From NCBI GenBank assembly GCA_030040055.1, contig JASHUK010000110.1, positions 1-5,878 on the forward strand: a DNA stretch of 5,878 nt, given 5' to 3'. Below the pieces are notes generated by a model. The model searched no databases, was not told where the DNA came from, and saw only the letters and a program-made list of their open reading frames with translations. A program made the position numbers and the translations under genes. Numbering within the stretch: position 1 is the stretch's first letter; every line of letters starts with the position of its first letter. Shown here one piece after another: positions 1-5,001 of this stretch. The DNA is from Nitrososphaerales archaeon (GTDB lineage: Archaea; Thermoproteota; Nitrososphaeria; Nitrososphaerales; Gagatemarchaeaceae).

Positions 1-211
1 CGTCGCCCCGGTTCACGCTCTTCTGGCCCTGCCCCGCAGGGTCGGCTATTTAGAAATTGCCACTACCGGCTTCCTTAGGTGACCATGCAATATCCGAAAT
101 CCTCCGTATGAAGGCTCCTCGGGCGTCCCCTAGTGTAGGCTGAGAACGTCGCAACCAGTCCTATGACTCTCTCAATCCCCGCCGCGCCGTGCCCGCGCCG
201 ACACAATCACG
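1..211. other. Left flank without a convincing gene
   Basis: No complete gene, tRNA or recognisable RNA is visible here. Bases 23-32 and 36-45 can pair as a GC-rich hairpin with a 3-base CCC loop and two G-U pairs; it could equally be a by-product of coding sequence. Read leftwards, bases 49-1 form a short open frame with G or C in almost every third position, entered after a TAA at about 52-54. It contains a GTG at 16-14. An AT-rich patch at 47-56 reads TTTCTAAATA on the minus strand and lies about 35 bases before that GTG, the spacing seen for TATA boxes elsewhere in this window. A leftward gene beginning at the edge is therefore possible, but too little of it is present to identify. Bases 60-211 look non-coding and are less GC-rich than the genes. 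Confidence 0.35.
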
Positions 212-212
212 C

Positions 213-219
213 TTTTATC
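213..219 (+). promoter_or_regulatory. Probable TATA box for the 266-1226 gene pair
   Basis: TTTTATC is the only AT-rich heptamer in a very GC-rich stretch just before the first rightward gene. Archaeal transcription usually starts about 25 bases downstream of the TATA centre, which would put the start near base 241 and give a leader of about 25 bases to the ATG at 266. This argues against the upstream GTG at 224 as the start, since it would lie before the predicted transcript. It leaves GTG 245 possible as a near-leaderless start. The assignment rests on position and composition only. Confidence 0.4.
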
Positions 220-265
220 GGGCGTGAGACGGCTGCCGGTTCCCGTGCCCCTGAAGAACAGGAGG

Positions 266-808
266 ATGGAGTACTCTTGGCCGGAGACGAAGGTCGACGG
301 GGCCAGGCTGATGACGGACAAGCGGAAGTACTCGTTGGGAGACACCATCAACGGGAGCGTCGGCTTCCGCGTCGTCGGCGGCATAAGGGAGGCCTTCCAT
401 CCCGACGTGTGGACTGTCGCCTGGGAGGACTTCGACAAGCTGTTCAGGCTGAGGATGAGGCTGTCCGCGGGGACCAGGAGCGGCCTGCGCACGAGGAAGT
501 TCTGGGAGATCAAGAAGGAGGTCAGGAAGGCCAGCTTCTACTGGAGCCGGGACCCCGACCTCCCCTACAGGATATGGGCGATGATAGTCCCGGAGGACGG
601 CGGTCCCCCGAAGATCCCGACGGACGTGGAGGACGCGAAGTCGATGATGTTCGACGTCACCAAGGCCTTCTCCATACCGGCCGAGTCGCTGGGGAGGGGG
701 AAGAAGACGCTGGCCGGGTCGGTCGACGCCAGATGGGGGAGGCGGAGCTTCATCGAGAAGGGAAGCGTCTCCTCTAAGACGAAGCCGGTGGCGATAGAGA
801 TTGAGTGA
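266..808 (+). CDS. Conserved-looking hypothetical protein, probable beta-sandwich fold
   Basis: Function not recognised. The product is about 180 residues from ATG 266, with no signal peptide, membrane segment or cysteine motif. Near the N-terminus the pattern DKRKYSLGDTINGSVGF resembles the first strands of arrestin-like or other immunoglobulin-type beta-sandwich domains (Y-x-x-G-D/E-x-I-x-G-x-V), and a later FSIPAESL resembles a loop of the same kind of fold. This is a fold suggestion, not a function. The middle of the protein is rich in Arg, Lys and Trp. Three starts are possible: GTG 224, GTG 245 and ATG 266. I prefer ATG 266 because the TATA-like element at 213-219 predicts transcription from about 241; a GGAGG abuts this ATG with no spacer, so it is unlikely to act as a normal ribosome-binding site. 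The gene overlaps the OsmC-like gene by 8 bases, so the two are almost certainly co-transcribed and translationally coupled, hinting at a shared redox or stress role. Confidence 0.72.
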   Translation: MEYSWPETKVDGARLMTDKRKYSLGDTINGSVGFRVVGGIREAFHPDVWTVAWEDFDKLFRLRMRLSAGTRSGLRTRKFWEIKKEVRKASFYWSRDPDLPYRIWAMIVPEDGGPPKIPTDVEDAKSMMFDVTKAFSIPAESLGRGKKTLAGSVDARWGRRSFIEKGSVSSKTKPVAIEIE

Positions 809-1226
809 GTCGGACTGGCTGGCCGAAGTGACGTGGGCGGCGGACAACGTCTTCCTGGGCTCGGACACCTCGGGGCACACCGTGGTCTATGACTCGACCG
901 AGAAGGGCCCCTCGAAGGGGATAGGGCCGATGCGGAACCTCCTGACAGCGCTGGGGGCGTGCACCGGGATGGACATCGTGGCCATCCTCAACAAGCGCAA
1001 GCAGAAGCTTACCTCGCTGAAGATCCTCCTGAGGGGCGGACGCCCGGAGTTCGGGCTCCCGAAGCCCTGGACGTCCATCCACATCAAGTACGTCCTCTCC
1101 GGCGAGAACCTCGAAGTGAGATACGTGGAGGAGGCCATCAAGGACAGCACGGAGAAGTTCTGCAGCGTCGGCGCGACCCTGACGCCGACAGCAAACATCA
1201 CGCACTCGTACGAGATAGTGCCCTAG
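801..1226 (+). CDS. OsmC-like family protein (thiol peroxidase fold)
   Basis: This 141-residue protein has the size and layout of the OsmC/Ohr superfamily, cytoplasmic dimers in which two cysteines reduce organic hydroperoxides. The first conserved block, M44-R-N-L-L-T-A-L-G-A-C54-T-G-M-D, begins the long central helix and supplies the likely peroxidatic Cys54. The second, E118-K-F-C121-S-V, supplies the resolving Cys121. Both cysteines are present, so activity is plausible. The sequence resembles the general OsmC-like group more than classical Ohr or OsmC, so the natural substrate is uncertain. The start is taken as TTG 801, lying inside the end of the upstream gene (TTGAGTGA): it preserves the first beta strand, and no ATG occurs in frame before residue 44. 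GTG 828 is the alternative. There is no clear Shine-Dalgarno sequence, which fits translation coupled to the upstream gene. The stop TAG at 1224-1226 shares a CTAG with the stop of the convergent oxidoreductase gene. Confidence 0.88.
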   Translation: MSESDWLAEVTWAADNVFLGSDTSGHTVVYDSTEKGPSKGIGPMRNLLTALGACTGMDIVAILNKRKQKLTSLKILLRGGRPEFGLPKPWTSIHIKYVLSGENLEVRYVEEAIKDSTEKFCSVGATLTPTANITHSYEIVP

Positions 1227-2251
1227 ACGTCCAGGACGACCTTCCCGAAGTGGTCTCCCGACTCCATCCTCCTCTGCGCGTCCGCGGCCTTCGCGAGCGG
1301 GAACTCGCTGTCGACCACGGGCCCGACCTTCCCCTGCCTGAGCAGCTCCATCGCGTCCAGCAGCTCCCCCTTGCCGGCCATGAAGCTCCCGTATATCGTG
1401 AGCTCCCTGTTGAAGACGTACCTGAGGTCGGTCACGGCGTCCGCCCCCGTCGTCGCGCCGCAGACGACCAGCCGCCCCCCCTTCGCCAGGGCCCTCAAGC
1501 TCCCGGCCCAGGTCGCCTTCCCGACGTGCTCGACCACGACGTCCACCCCCCTCTTCCCGGTCAGCCGCCTCGCCTCCTCCAGGATGTCCTGGGAGCCCCT
1601 GTCGATCACCTCGTCGGCGCCTATGTCCCTGGCCTTCCGCCCCTTCTCTGCCCCCGCGGCGGTCGCTATCACCCTGGCGCCTTGGGCCTTCGCGATCTGG
1701 ATCGCCGCCGACCCCACCCCCGACCCCGCCCCCAGAACCAGGACCGTCTCCCCGGCCACGAGACGCGCCTTCGTGACCAGCATGTGGTACGCGGTCAGGA
1801 AGACCAGCGGGAAGGCCGCGGCCTCGGCGTCGGTCAGCCCGGCAGGCCTCGCGACCAAGTTTCTCCTCGGCACCTTCACCAGCTCCGCGTAACCGCCGTC
1901 GGTCCCGTAGCCGACTATCGAGTAGTACCTGCACTGGTTGTCCCGTCCGGTAAGGCACTTCTCGCAGCGGCCGCACCCCAGCCCGGGGTTGACGACCACC
2001 TGGTCCCCCTTGCGGAACTCCTTCTCCTCCGGCGGGACCCACTCCACCGACCCGGCGATGTCGCTCCCGGAGATGTGCGGGAGGGGTATCTCGACGTCGG
2101 GGAGCCCGTTCCTCGCCCAGATGTCCAGCCTGTTGAGCGCGCAGGCCCTGACCCTCACCAGGGCCTCGTCGGAGTCCGGGACCGGGTCCGGGGCGTCTTC
2201 GTAGGAGAGCACCTCGGGTCCCCCGTGCCTGTGGAACCTTACCGCCTTCAT
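1223..2251 (-). CDS. Zinc-binding MDR-family oxidoreductase (alcohol dehydrogenase/quinone reductase-like)
   Basis: A 342-residue medium-chain dehydrogenase/reductase. Residues 1 to about 130 form the GroES-like catalytic domain, and the middle of the protein forms the NAD(P)-binding Rossmann fold with the G-A-G-S-G-V-G loop at 174-180. The structural zinc site is complete: Cys93, Cys96, Cys99 and Cys107. The usual catalytic zinc ligands are not: the Cys of classical alcohol dehydrogenases is Asn40 (ALNRLD), and the usual GHE is Gly62-Ser63-Asp64. This pattern is known in MDR subfamilies annotated as alcohol dehydrogenase-like or NADPH:quinone/enoyl reductase-like, so a zinc-independent hydride transfer to a quinone, enoyl or carbonyl substrate is more likely than classical alcohol oxidation. 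The substrate cannot be told. The ATG at 2251 is chosen because MKAVRF is the typical family N-terminus; the open frame runs on to 2785 only as an antisense shadow of the neighbouring gene. A TATA-like element about 26 bases upstream predicts a leaderless mRNA. Confidence 0.9.
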   Translation of the reverse strand: MKAVRFHRHGGPEVLSYEDAPDPVPDSDEALVRVRACALNRLDIWARNGLPDVEIPLPHISGSDIAGSVEWVPPEEKEFRKGDQVVVNPGLGCGRCEKCLTGRDNQCRYYSIVGYGTDGGYAELVKVPRRNLVARPAGLTDAEAAAFPLVFLTAYHMLVTKARLVAGETVLVLGAGSGVGSAAIQIAKAQGARVIATAAGAEKGRKARDIGADEVIDRGSQDILEEARRLTGKRGVDVVVEHVGKATWAGSLRALAKGGRLVVCGATTGADAVTDLRYVFNRELTIYGSFMAGKGELLDAMELLRQGKVGPVVDSEFPLAKAADAQRRMESGDHFGKVVLDV

Positions 2252-2263
2252 CGCCTGGCGGGC

Positions 2264-2306
2264 GTCTTCCGTTCTTTTTACCCTTCTGCGAATACTTTCG
2301 GAAGAC
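2264..2306. repeat. 8-base inverted repeat flanking the oxidoreductase promoter
   Basis: GTCTTCCG at 2264-2271 is matched exactly by its reverse complement CGGAAGAC at 2299-2306, with 27 bases between the arms. The arms are about 35 bases apart centre to centre, and the oxidoreductase TATA-like box lies between them. The arrangement could be a regulator-binding site with two half-sites, or chance. Confidence 0.5.
2274..2280 (-). promoter_or_regulatory. Probable TATA box for the MDR oxidoreductase gene
   Basis: On the minus strand this reads TAAAAAG in a GC-rich context. Its centre lies about 26 bases before the ATG at 2251, so transcription would begin at or within a base or two of the start codon, and no Shine-Dalgarno sequence is needed or seen. 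The element sits between the arms of an 8-base inverted repeat (2264-2271 and 2299-2306). Confidence 0.45.
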
Positions 2307-2342
2307 CCTCCTTCCTTAGTTCGATGTAGCACATAATCAAGG

Positions 2343-2348
2343 TTATAA
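2343..2348 (+). promoter_or_regulatory. Probable TATA box for the cdc6-type gene
   Basis: TTATAA lies in the most AT-rich part of the divergent spacer, about 35 bases before the ATG at 2381. Transcription would start near 2371, leaving a leader of roughly 10 bases. No Shine-Dalgarno sequence precedes the ATG, consistent with a short-leader transcript. Confidence 0.55.
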
Positions 2349-2351
2349 GGC

Positions 2352-2377
2352 GAAAACCGGCGGAACGTCAGAAAACC
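2352..2377 (+). repeat. Pair of GAAAACC direct repeats before the cdc6-type gene
   Basis: GAAAACC occurs at 2352-2358 and again at 2371-2377, with starts 19 bases apart, close to two helical turns. The pair lies between the TATA box and the ATG, overlapping the predicted transcription start, where a bound protein could block transcription. No full origin recognition box is recognised. Confidence 0.45.
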
Positions 2378-2380
2378 TTC

Positions 2381-3553
2381 ATGGTGCTCCAGCGCTCCGT
2401 TTTCAGGGACGAGAGCCTGCTCTTCCCCGAATACCTCCCGCACCAGATCCCGCACCGCGACGCCCAGCTCAGGGCGCTCGAGCTCTACTTCCAGAGCGTC
2501 GTCCAGAACGCGTCGAAGGCCAGCCAGAACGCCATGATCTGCGGCCCTGTGGGCTCCGGCAAGACCCTGCTGGCGAAGAAGCTGGGGGAGTCGCTGCAGA
2601 AGAAGGCCGCCCTGTACGGGAACCTCGTCAAGATGCTGCACATCAACTGCAGGATCGACAAGACGCTGCAGGCCGTGATGGTGAAGGCGCTCGCCTCGCT
2701 GGGGCAGAGCTTCCCGTCGCGCGGGTACAGCTTCGAGGAGCTCCTTTCCGTCCTCGTGGAGGAGCTGAGGAGCAACCGGATGCACATGATCATCACGTTC
2801 GACGAAGTCGACTCCCTGATAGTCTCCGACCCGTCAGCGCTCTACACGATAACCCGGCTCAGGGAGACCGAGCAGGGGAGCCAGGTCTTCTCCTCGCTCC
2901 TGATCTCGAAGACCCTCGACTACATGAAGGCGGTCGACCTCAGCACCATCAGCTCGGTCCAGAGGAACGTCGTCACGCTCGACCCCTACTCGAGCCCGCA
3001 GCTCCTCGACATCATAGCCTCCAGGGGGGAGGCCTTCGTCGACGGCGCCTTCGCCGAGAGCGCGATGCAGCTGGCCGCCGACATCGCCAGCATCTACGGC
3101 GACGCGCGCTACGCGCTGGACCTGGTCTACGGGGCCGGGAAGCAGGCGGACATCCTCGAGTCCCCGAAGATCCTTCCCGACCACGTCAGGGCAGCCAGGG
3201 CCTGGCTTCCGCCGCAGTTCAAGAAGGAGGAGCTCCGCTACCTCAGCAGGCACCAGAGGCTGATACTGATGGCCGTGTCGAACCTCCTGAAGAAGGGGGA
3301 CTCGACCCGGGTGACCATCGGCGAGGTCGAGAAGAGCTACGGGGTCCTCTGCGAGAGCGCCGGGATCGGGCCCAACCACCACACGCAGGTCTGGAACGAC
3401 GTCAGCGAGCTTTCGAGGAAGGGGATCATAGAAACCGAGCTCTCGGGGAAGGGCATGAGAGGAAGGACGACCCTGATCGGCCTCTCCATAGTCTCAGCGA
3501 AGGAGCTGGTGATGGAGCTGGAGAAGGAGATGGTCGCCGACGCTCGAAGTTGA
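2381..3553 (+). CDS. Orc1/Cdc6-family initiator-type AAA+ protein, divergent paralogue
   Basis: Archaeal Orc1/Cdc6 proteins bind origin DNA and help load the MCM helicase. This 390-residue protein has the family's length and order: an N-terminal FPEYLPHQIPHRD lead-in to the AAA+ domain, Walker A G55-P-V-G-S-G-K-T62, Walker B I137-I-T-F-D-E142, and sensor 2 in G240-D-A-R243-Y-A-L-D. The C-terminal winged helix begins near residue 288 (LSRHQRLIL) and includes G-K-G-M-R-G-R-T, the basic wing motif that contacts origin DNA in this family. Two catalytic positions look changed: where sensor 1 normally has I-S/T-N it has I175-S176-K177, and the D-P-R-V arginine-finger segment reads D186-L-S-T. ATP binding is therefore likely but hydrolysis doubtful, suggesting an accessory or regulatory paralogue. 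It diverges from the oxidoreductase gene and is followed by the winged-helix gene after 31 bases. ATG 2381 fits the TATA box position. Confidence 0.9.
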   Translation: MVLQRSVFRDESLLFPEYLPHQIPHRDAQLRALELYFQSVVQNASKASQNAMICGPVGSGKTLLAKKLGESLQKKAALYGNLVKMLHINCRIDKTLQAVMVKALASLGQSFPSRGYSFEELLSVLVEELRSNRMHMIITFDEVDSLIVSDPSALYTITRLRETEQGSQVFSSLLISKTLDYMKAVDLSTISSVQRNVVTLDPYSSPQLLDIIASRGEAFVDGAFAESAMQLAADIASIYGDARYALDLVYGAGKQADILESPKILPDHVRAARAWLPPQFKKEELRYLSRHQRLILMAVSNLLKKGDSTRVTIGEVEKSYGVLCESAGIGPNHHTQVWNDVSELSRKGIIETELSGKGMRGRTTLIGLSIVSAKELVMELEKEMVADARS

Positions 3554-3563
3554 GCGTCTCTTC

Positions 3564-3579
3564 TCCTCCTACGGGAGGA
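3564..3579 (+). promoter_or_regulatory. Hairpin with UACG loop masking the Shine-Dalgarno of the winged-helix gene
   Basis: TCCTCC (3564-3569) pairs perfectly with GGAGGA (3574-3579) across the loop TACG (3570-3573). In RNA this gives a C-UACG-G closing unit, a member of the exceptionally stable UNCG tetraloop class. The 3' arm contains GGGAGG at 3573-3578, the only good ribosome-binding site for GTG 3585 (six-base spacing). The hairpin begins 10 bases after the cdc6 stop, so a ribosome ending translation there would reach and open it. Coupled translation is the simplest reading; the structure itself is predicted by eye. Confidence 0.5.
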
Positions 3580-3584
3580 CGAAG

Positions 3585-3836
3585 GTGCTCACCGTCATGC
3601 TCGAGAGCGGGGAGCTGAACATCTCGGAGATAACGAGGCGCTCTGGGCTCTCCCACACGTCGGCCTCGCGCCACCTGGAGTTCCTCAGCAGGGCGGGGAT
3701 ACTGAAAGAGAAACGGTTCAACAGGATAAGGATATTCAGCCTGGAGCGCTCCAGCCCCCTGGTGGGCGCCCTGTCCCGGTTCCTGGCGGAGTGGAAGAAG
3801 GCGAGGGACATCAGCCAGGCTGCCGTCACCCTCTGA
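3585..3836 (+). CDS. Small winged helix-turn-helix DNA-binding protein
   Basis: From GTG 3585 the product is 83 residues and resembles ArsR/MarR-like winged-helix proteins common in archaea. Residues 12-19 (NISEITRR) and 23-34 (SHTSASRHLEFL) look like the two helices of the helix-turn-helix, the second being the recognition helix. Residues 41-53 (KEKRFNRIRIFSL) form the basic wing, and a C-terminal helix follows from about 58. No metal or ligand site is evident, so it may be a transcription factor or a DNA-binding partner of the upstream protein. GTG 3585 has GGGAGG six bases before it. The same frame is open back to 3513 and encodes ERLFSSYGRTK directly before the GTG, which looks like the missing first helix of such domains, but no ATG, GTG or TTG lies there. 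The true N-terminus is therefore uncertain. Its 3' end overlaps rfcL by 11 bases tail to tail. Confidence 0.8.
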   Translation: MLTVMLESGELNISEITRRSGLSHTSASRHLEFLSRAGILKEKRFNRIRIFSLERSSPLVGALSRFLAEWKKARDISQAAVTL

Positions 3837-5001
3837 CAGCCCTCGCGGCCTCCTTCTCCACGAAGGCCGCGTAGTTCTCCTCCAGCTCGAGGCCGGAGAC
3901 AAACGCCTCCCGGAACCGCCGGTCGGCGCACAGCCGCATCAGGTACGGGACGTCCTCGACCAGCCCCCCGGCGACGCTGACGCCCAGCCTCCTGCCCGTC
4001 AGCGCGGCGATGTCCTTCAGCTTCTTCGAGTCGTTCCAGATACGGACCTGCAGCGGCCAGGGGGTCGCGTCGGCGGAATACTTCGCCCCGGCGTCGCCCA
4101 CGGCCGGCCAGAGCTCCGCGACCAGCATGGTGTCCAGGTACCTCAGGAGCCTCCAGTCCTGGCTCACGAAGATCCTCCCCAGCAGGAGGTCGGCCCTCGA
4201 GACCACGTCCAGCGCGGCGGCCCTCCTCTCTTCGTGGATCTTCGCCTTCGCCACCGCGACGAACAGGTCCCTGACCTTCTCCCTGGCCTGTCCGGGGTAT
4301 CCCCTGATGGCCCTCAGGGCCTCCTTCTGGCTGAGCGCGTCGAAGAACCCGTCAATCGACCGCTCCCTTGTGACCTCCTCATCCTTGGCAGACGGCAGCC
4401 CGCTCTGGAGGGCGTTGATCGCCGCACGGAAGTCGCCGTTGGCCGCCCCCGCGATCTCCGCGAGCCTTCCGGGCTCGGCTTCGACCCTTTCCGCCGCCGC
4501 TATCTCCTCCAGCACGGAGACCACCTCCTCGGCGGTGGGCTTCAGGAACTGTATCTTCGTCGCCACGCTCGAGAGCTTCCTGACCTCGTCGGACTCCGGG
4601 TCGTTGGCCGCCATCACGACCGGGTTCGCGCTCCGGCGGACGGCGTCCTTGATGAACTCGACCGCCCCGTAGTCAGCCCTTCCGGCGAGCCCGTCGACCT
4701 CGTCGAGGAAGACCAGCGTCCCGACCCCTTCCAGGGTCGTGCTGGACACCGCCTCGGTCAGCTTCTTCGAGAGGGCCCCCTTGGTCCTGGTGTCGCTCGC
4801 GTTGAGCTCGACGAGGTTCAGCCCGAGCTTCGCCGCCAGCAGGTGGACGGTGGTGGTCTTCCCGACCCCAGGGGGACCGACCAGCAGCGCCGCCTTCCCG
4901 CCCTTCTTCCACTTCCGGGCCCAGCCAGCCAACTTGTCCTTCGCTTCAGGGTTCCCGGCCACGAGGGACATCTCCTTCGGCCTGTGGCGTTCGGTCCACA
5001 T
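3826..5001 (-). CDS. rfcL: Replication factor C large subunit (clamp loader)
   Basis: RFC-L joins the small RFC subunits to open the PCNA ring and load it at primer-template junctions, using ATP. The 391-residue protein begins MWTERHRPK, the standard W-x-E-K/R-x-R-P-K RFC entry motif, which fixes the start. It has Walker A G42-P-P-G-V-G-K-T49, the N67-A-S-D70 box, Walker B L96-V-F-L-D-E-V-D103, sensor 1 A131-A-N-D134, and the sensor 2 box G189-D-F-R192-A-A-I-N. The Ser-Arg-Cys arginine-finger motif of small subunits is absent, as expected for the large subunit. After the collar region the protein stops at ARAVRG, with no lysine-rich tail and no Q-x-x-L-x-x-F-F PCNA-binding motif, unlike the longer RFC-L of Pyrococcus. 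Its ATG directly follows the stop of the prenyltransferase gene (TAGATG), so the two are translated from one message. The small-subunit gene is not in this window. Confidence 0.94.
   Translation of the reverse strand: MWTERHRPKEMSLVAGNPEAKDKLAGWARKWKKGGKAALLVGPPGVGKTTTVHLLAAKLGLNLVELNASDTRTKGALSKKLTEAVSSTTLEGVGTLVFLDEVDGLAGRADYGAVEFIKDAVRRSANPVVMAANDPESDEVRKLSSVATKIQFLKPTAEEVVSVLEEIAAAERVEAEPGRLAEIAGAANGDFRAAINALQSGLPSAKDEEVTRERSIDGFFDALSQKEALRAIRGYPGQAREKVRDLFVAVAKAKIHEERRAAALDVVSRADLLLGRIFVSQDWRLLRYLDTMLVAELWPAVGDAGAKYSADATPWPLQVRIWNDSKKLKDIAALTGRRLGVSVAGGLVEDVPYLMRLCADRRFREAFVSGLELEENYAAFVEKEAARAVRG

Noticed and set aside
60..160. Possible tRNA or small structured RNA in the left flank
   Set aside because: Neither strand shows a T-arm consensus (GGTTC-A-TCC), a matching D-arm and acceptor stem, or box C/D motifs in the right order.
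774..2042. Long minus-strand open frame rich in Gly and Arg
   Set aside because: Low-complexity Arg/Gly product opposite or out of frame with the OsmC-like and oxidoreductase genes, both of which have clear family motifs.
959..2329. Long plus-strand open frame rich in Arg, Pro and Leu
   Set aside because: It is an alternative frame of the OsmC-like gene and antisense to the oxidoreductase; it shows no family motif and the typical shadow composition.
2252..2380. Replication origin with origin recognition boxes beside the cdc6-type gene
   Set aside because: Archaeal origins often lie next to cdc6, but no origin recognition box core (TCCA-TGGAAA-like) or extended AT-rich unwinding element is seen. 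The short repeats alone do not support an origin call.
2252..2785. The oxidoreductase frame stays open far upstream of ATG 2251, antisense to the cdc6 gene
   Set aside because: The upstream translation matches no MDR sequence, crosses the promoter region and is antisense to a well-supported AAA+ domain. Long open shadows are expected in GC-rich DNA.
3564..3590. The hairpin after cdc6 as a transcription terminator
   Set aside because: It is not followed by a T-rich run, and the downstream gene begins within a few bases, so a role in translation is more likely.
4010..4672. Plus-strand open frame opposite rfcL, rich in Ser and Ala
   Set aside because: Antisense shadow of the RFC-L AAA+ and collar regions; no motif and no promoter or ribosome-binding site.
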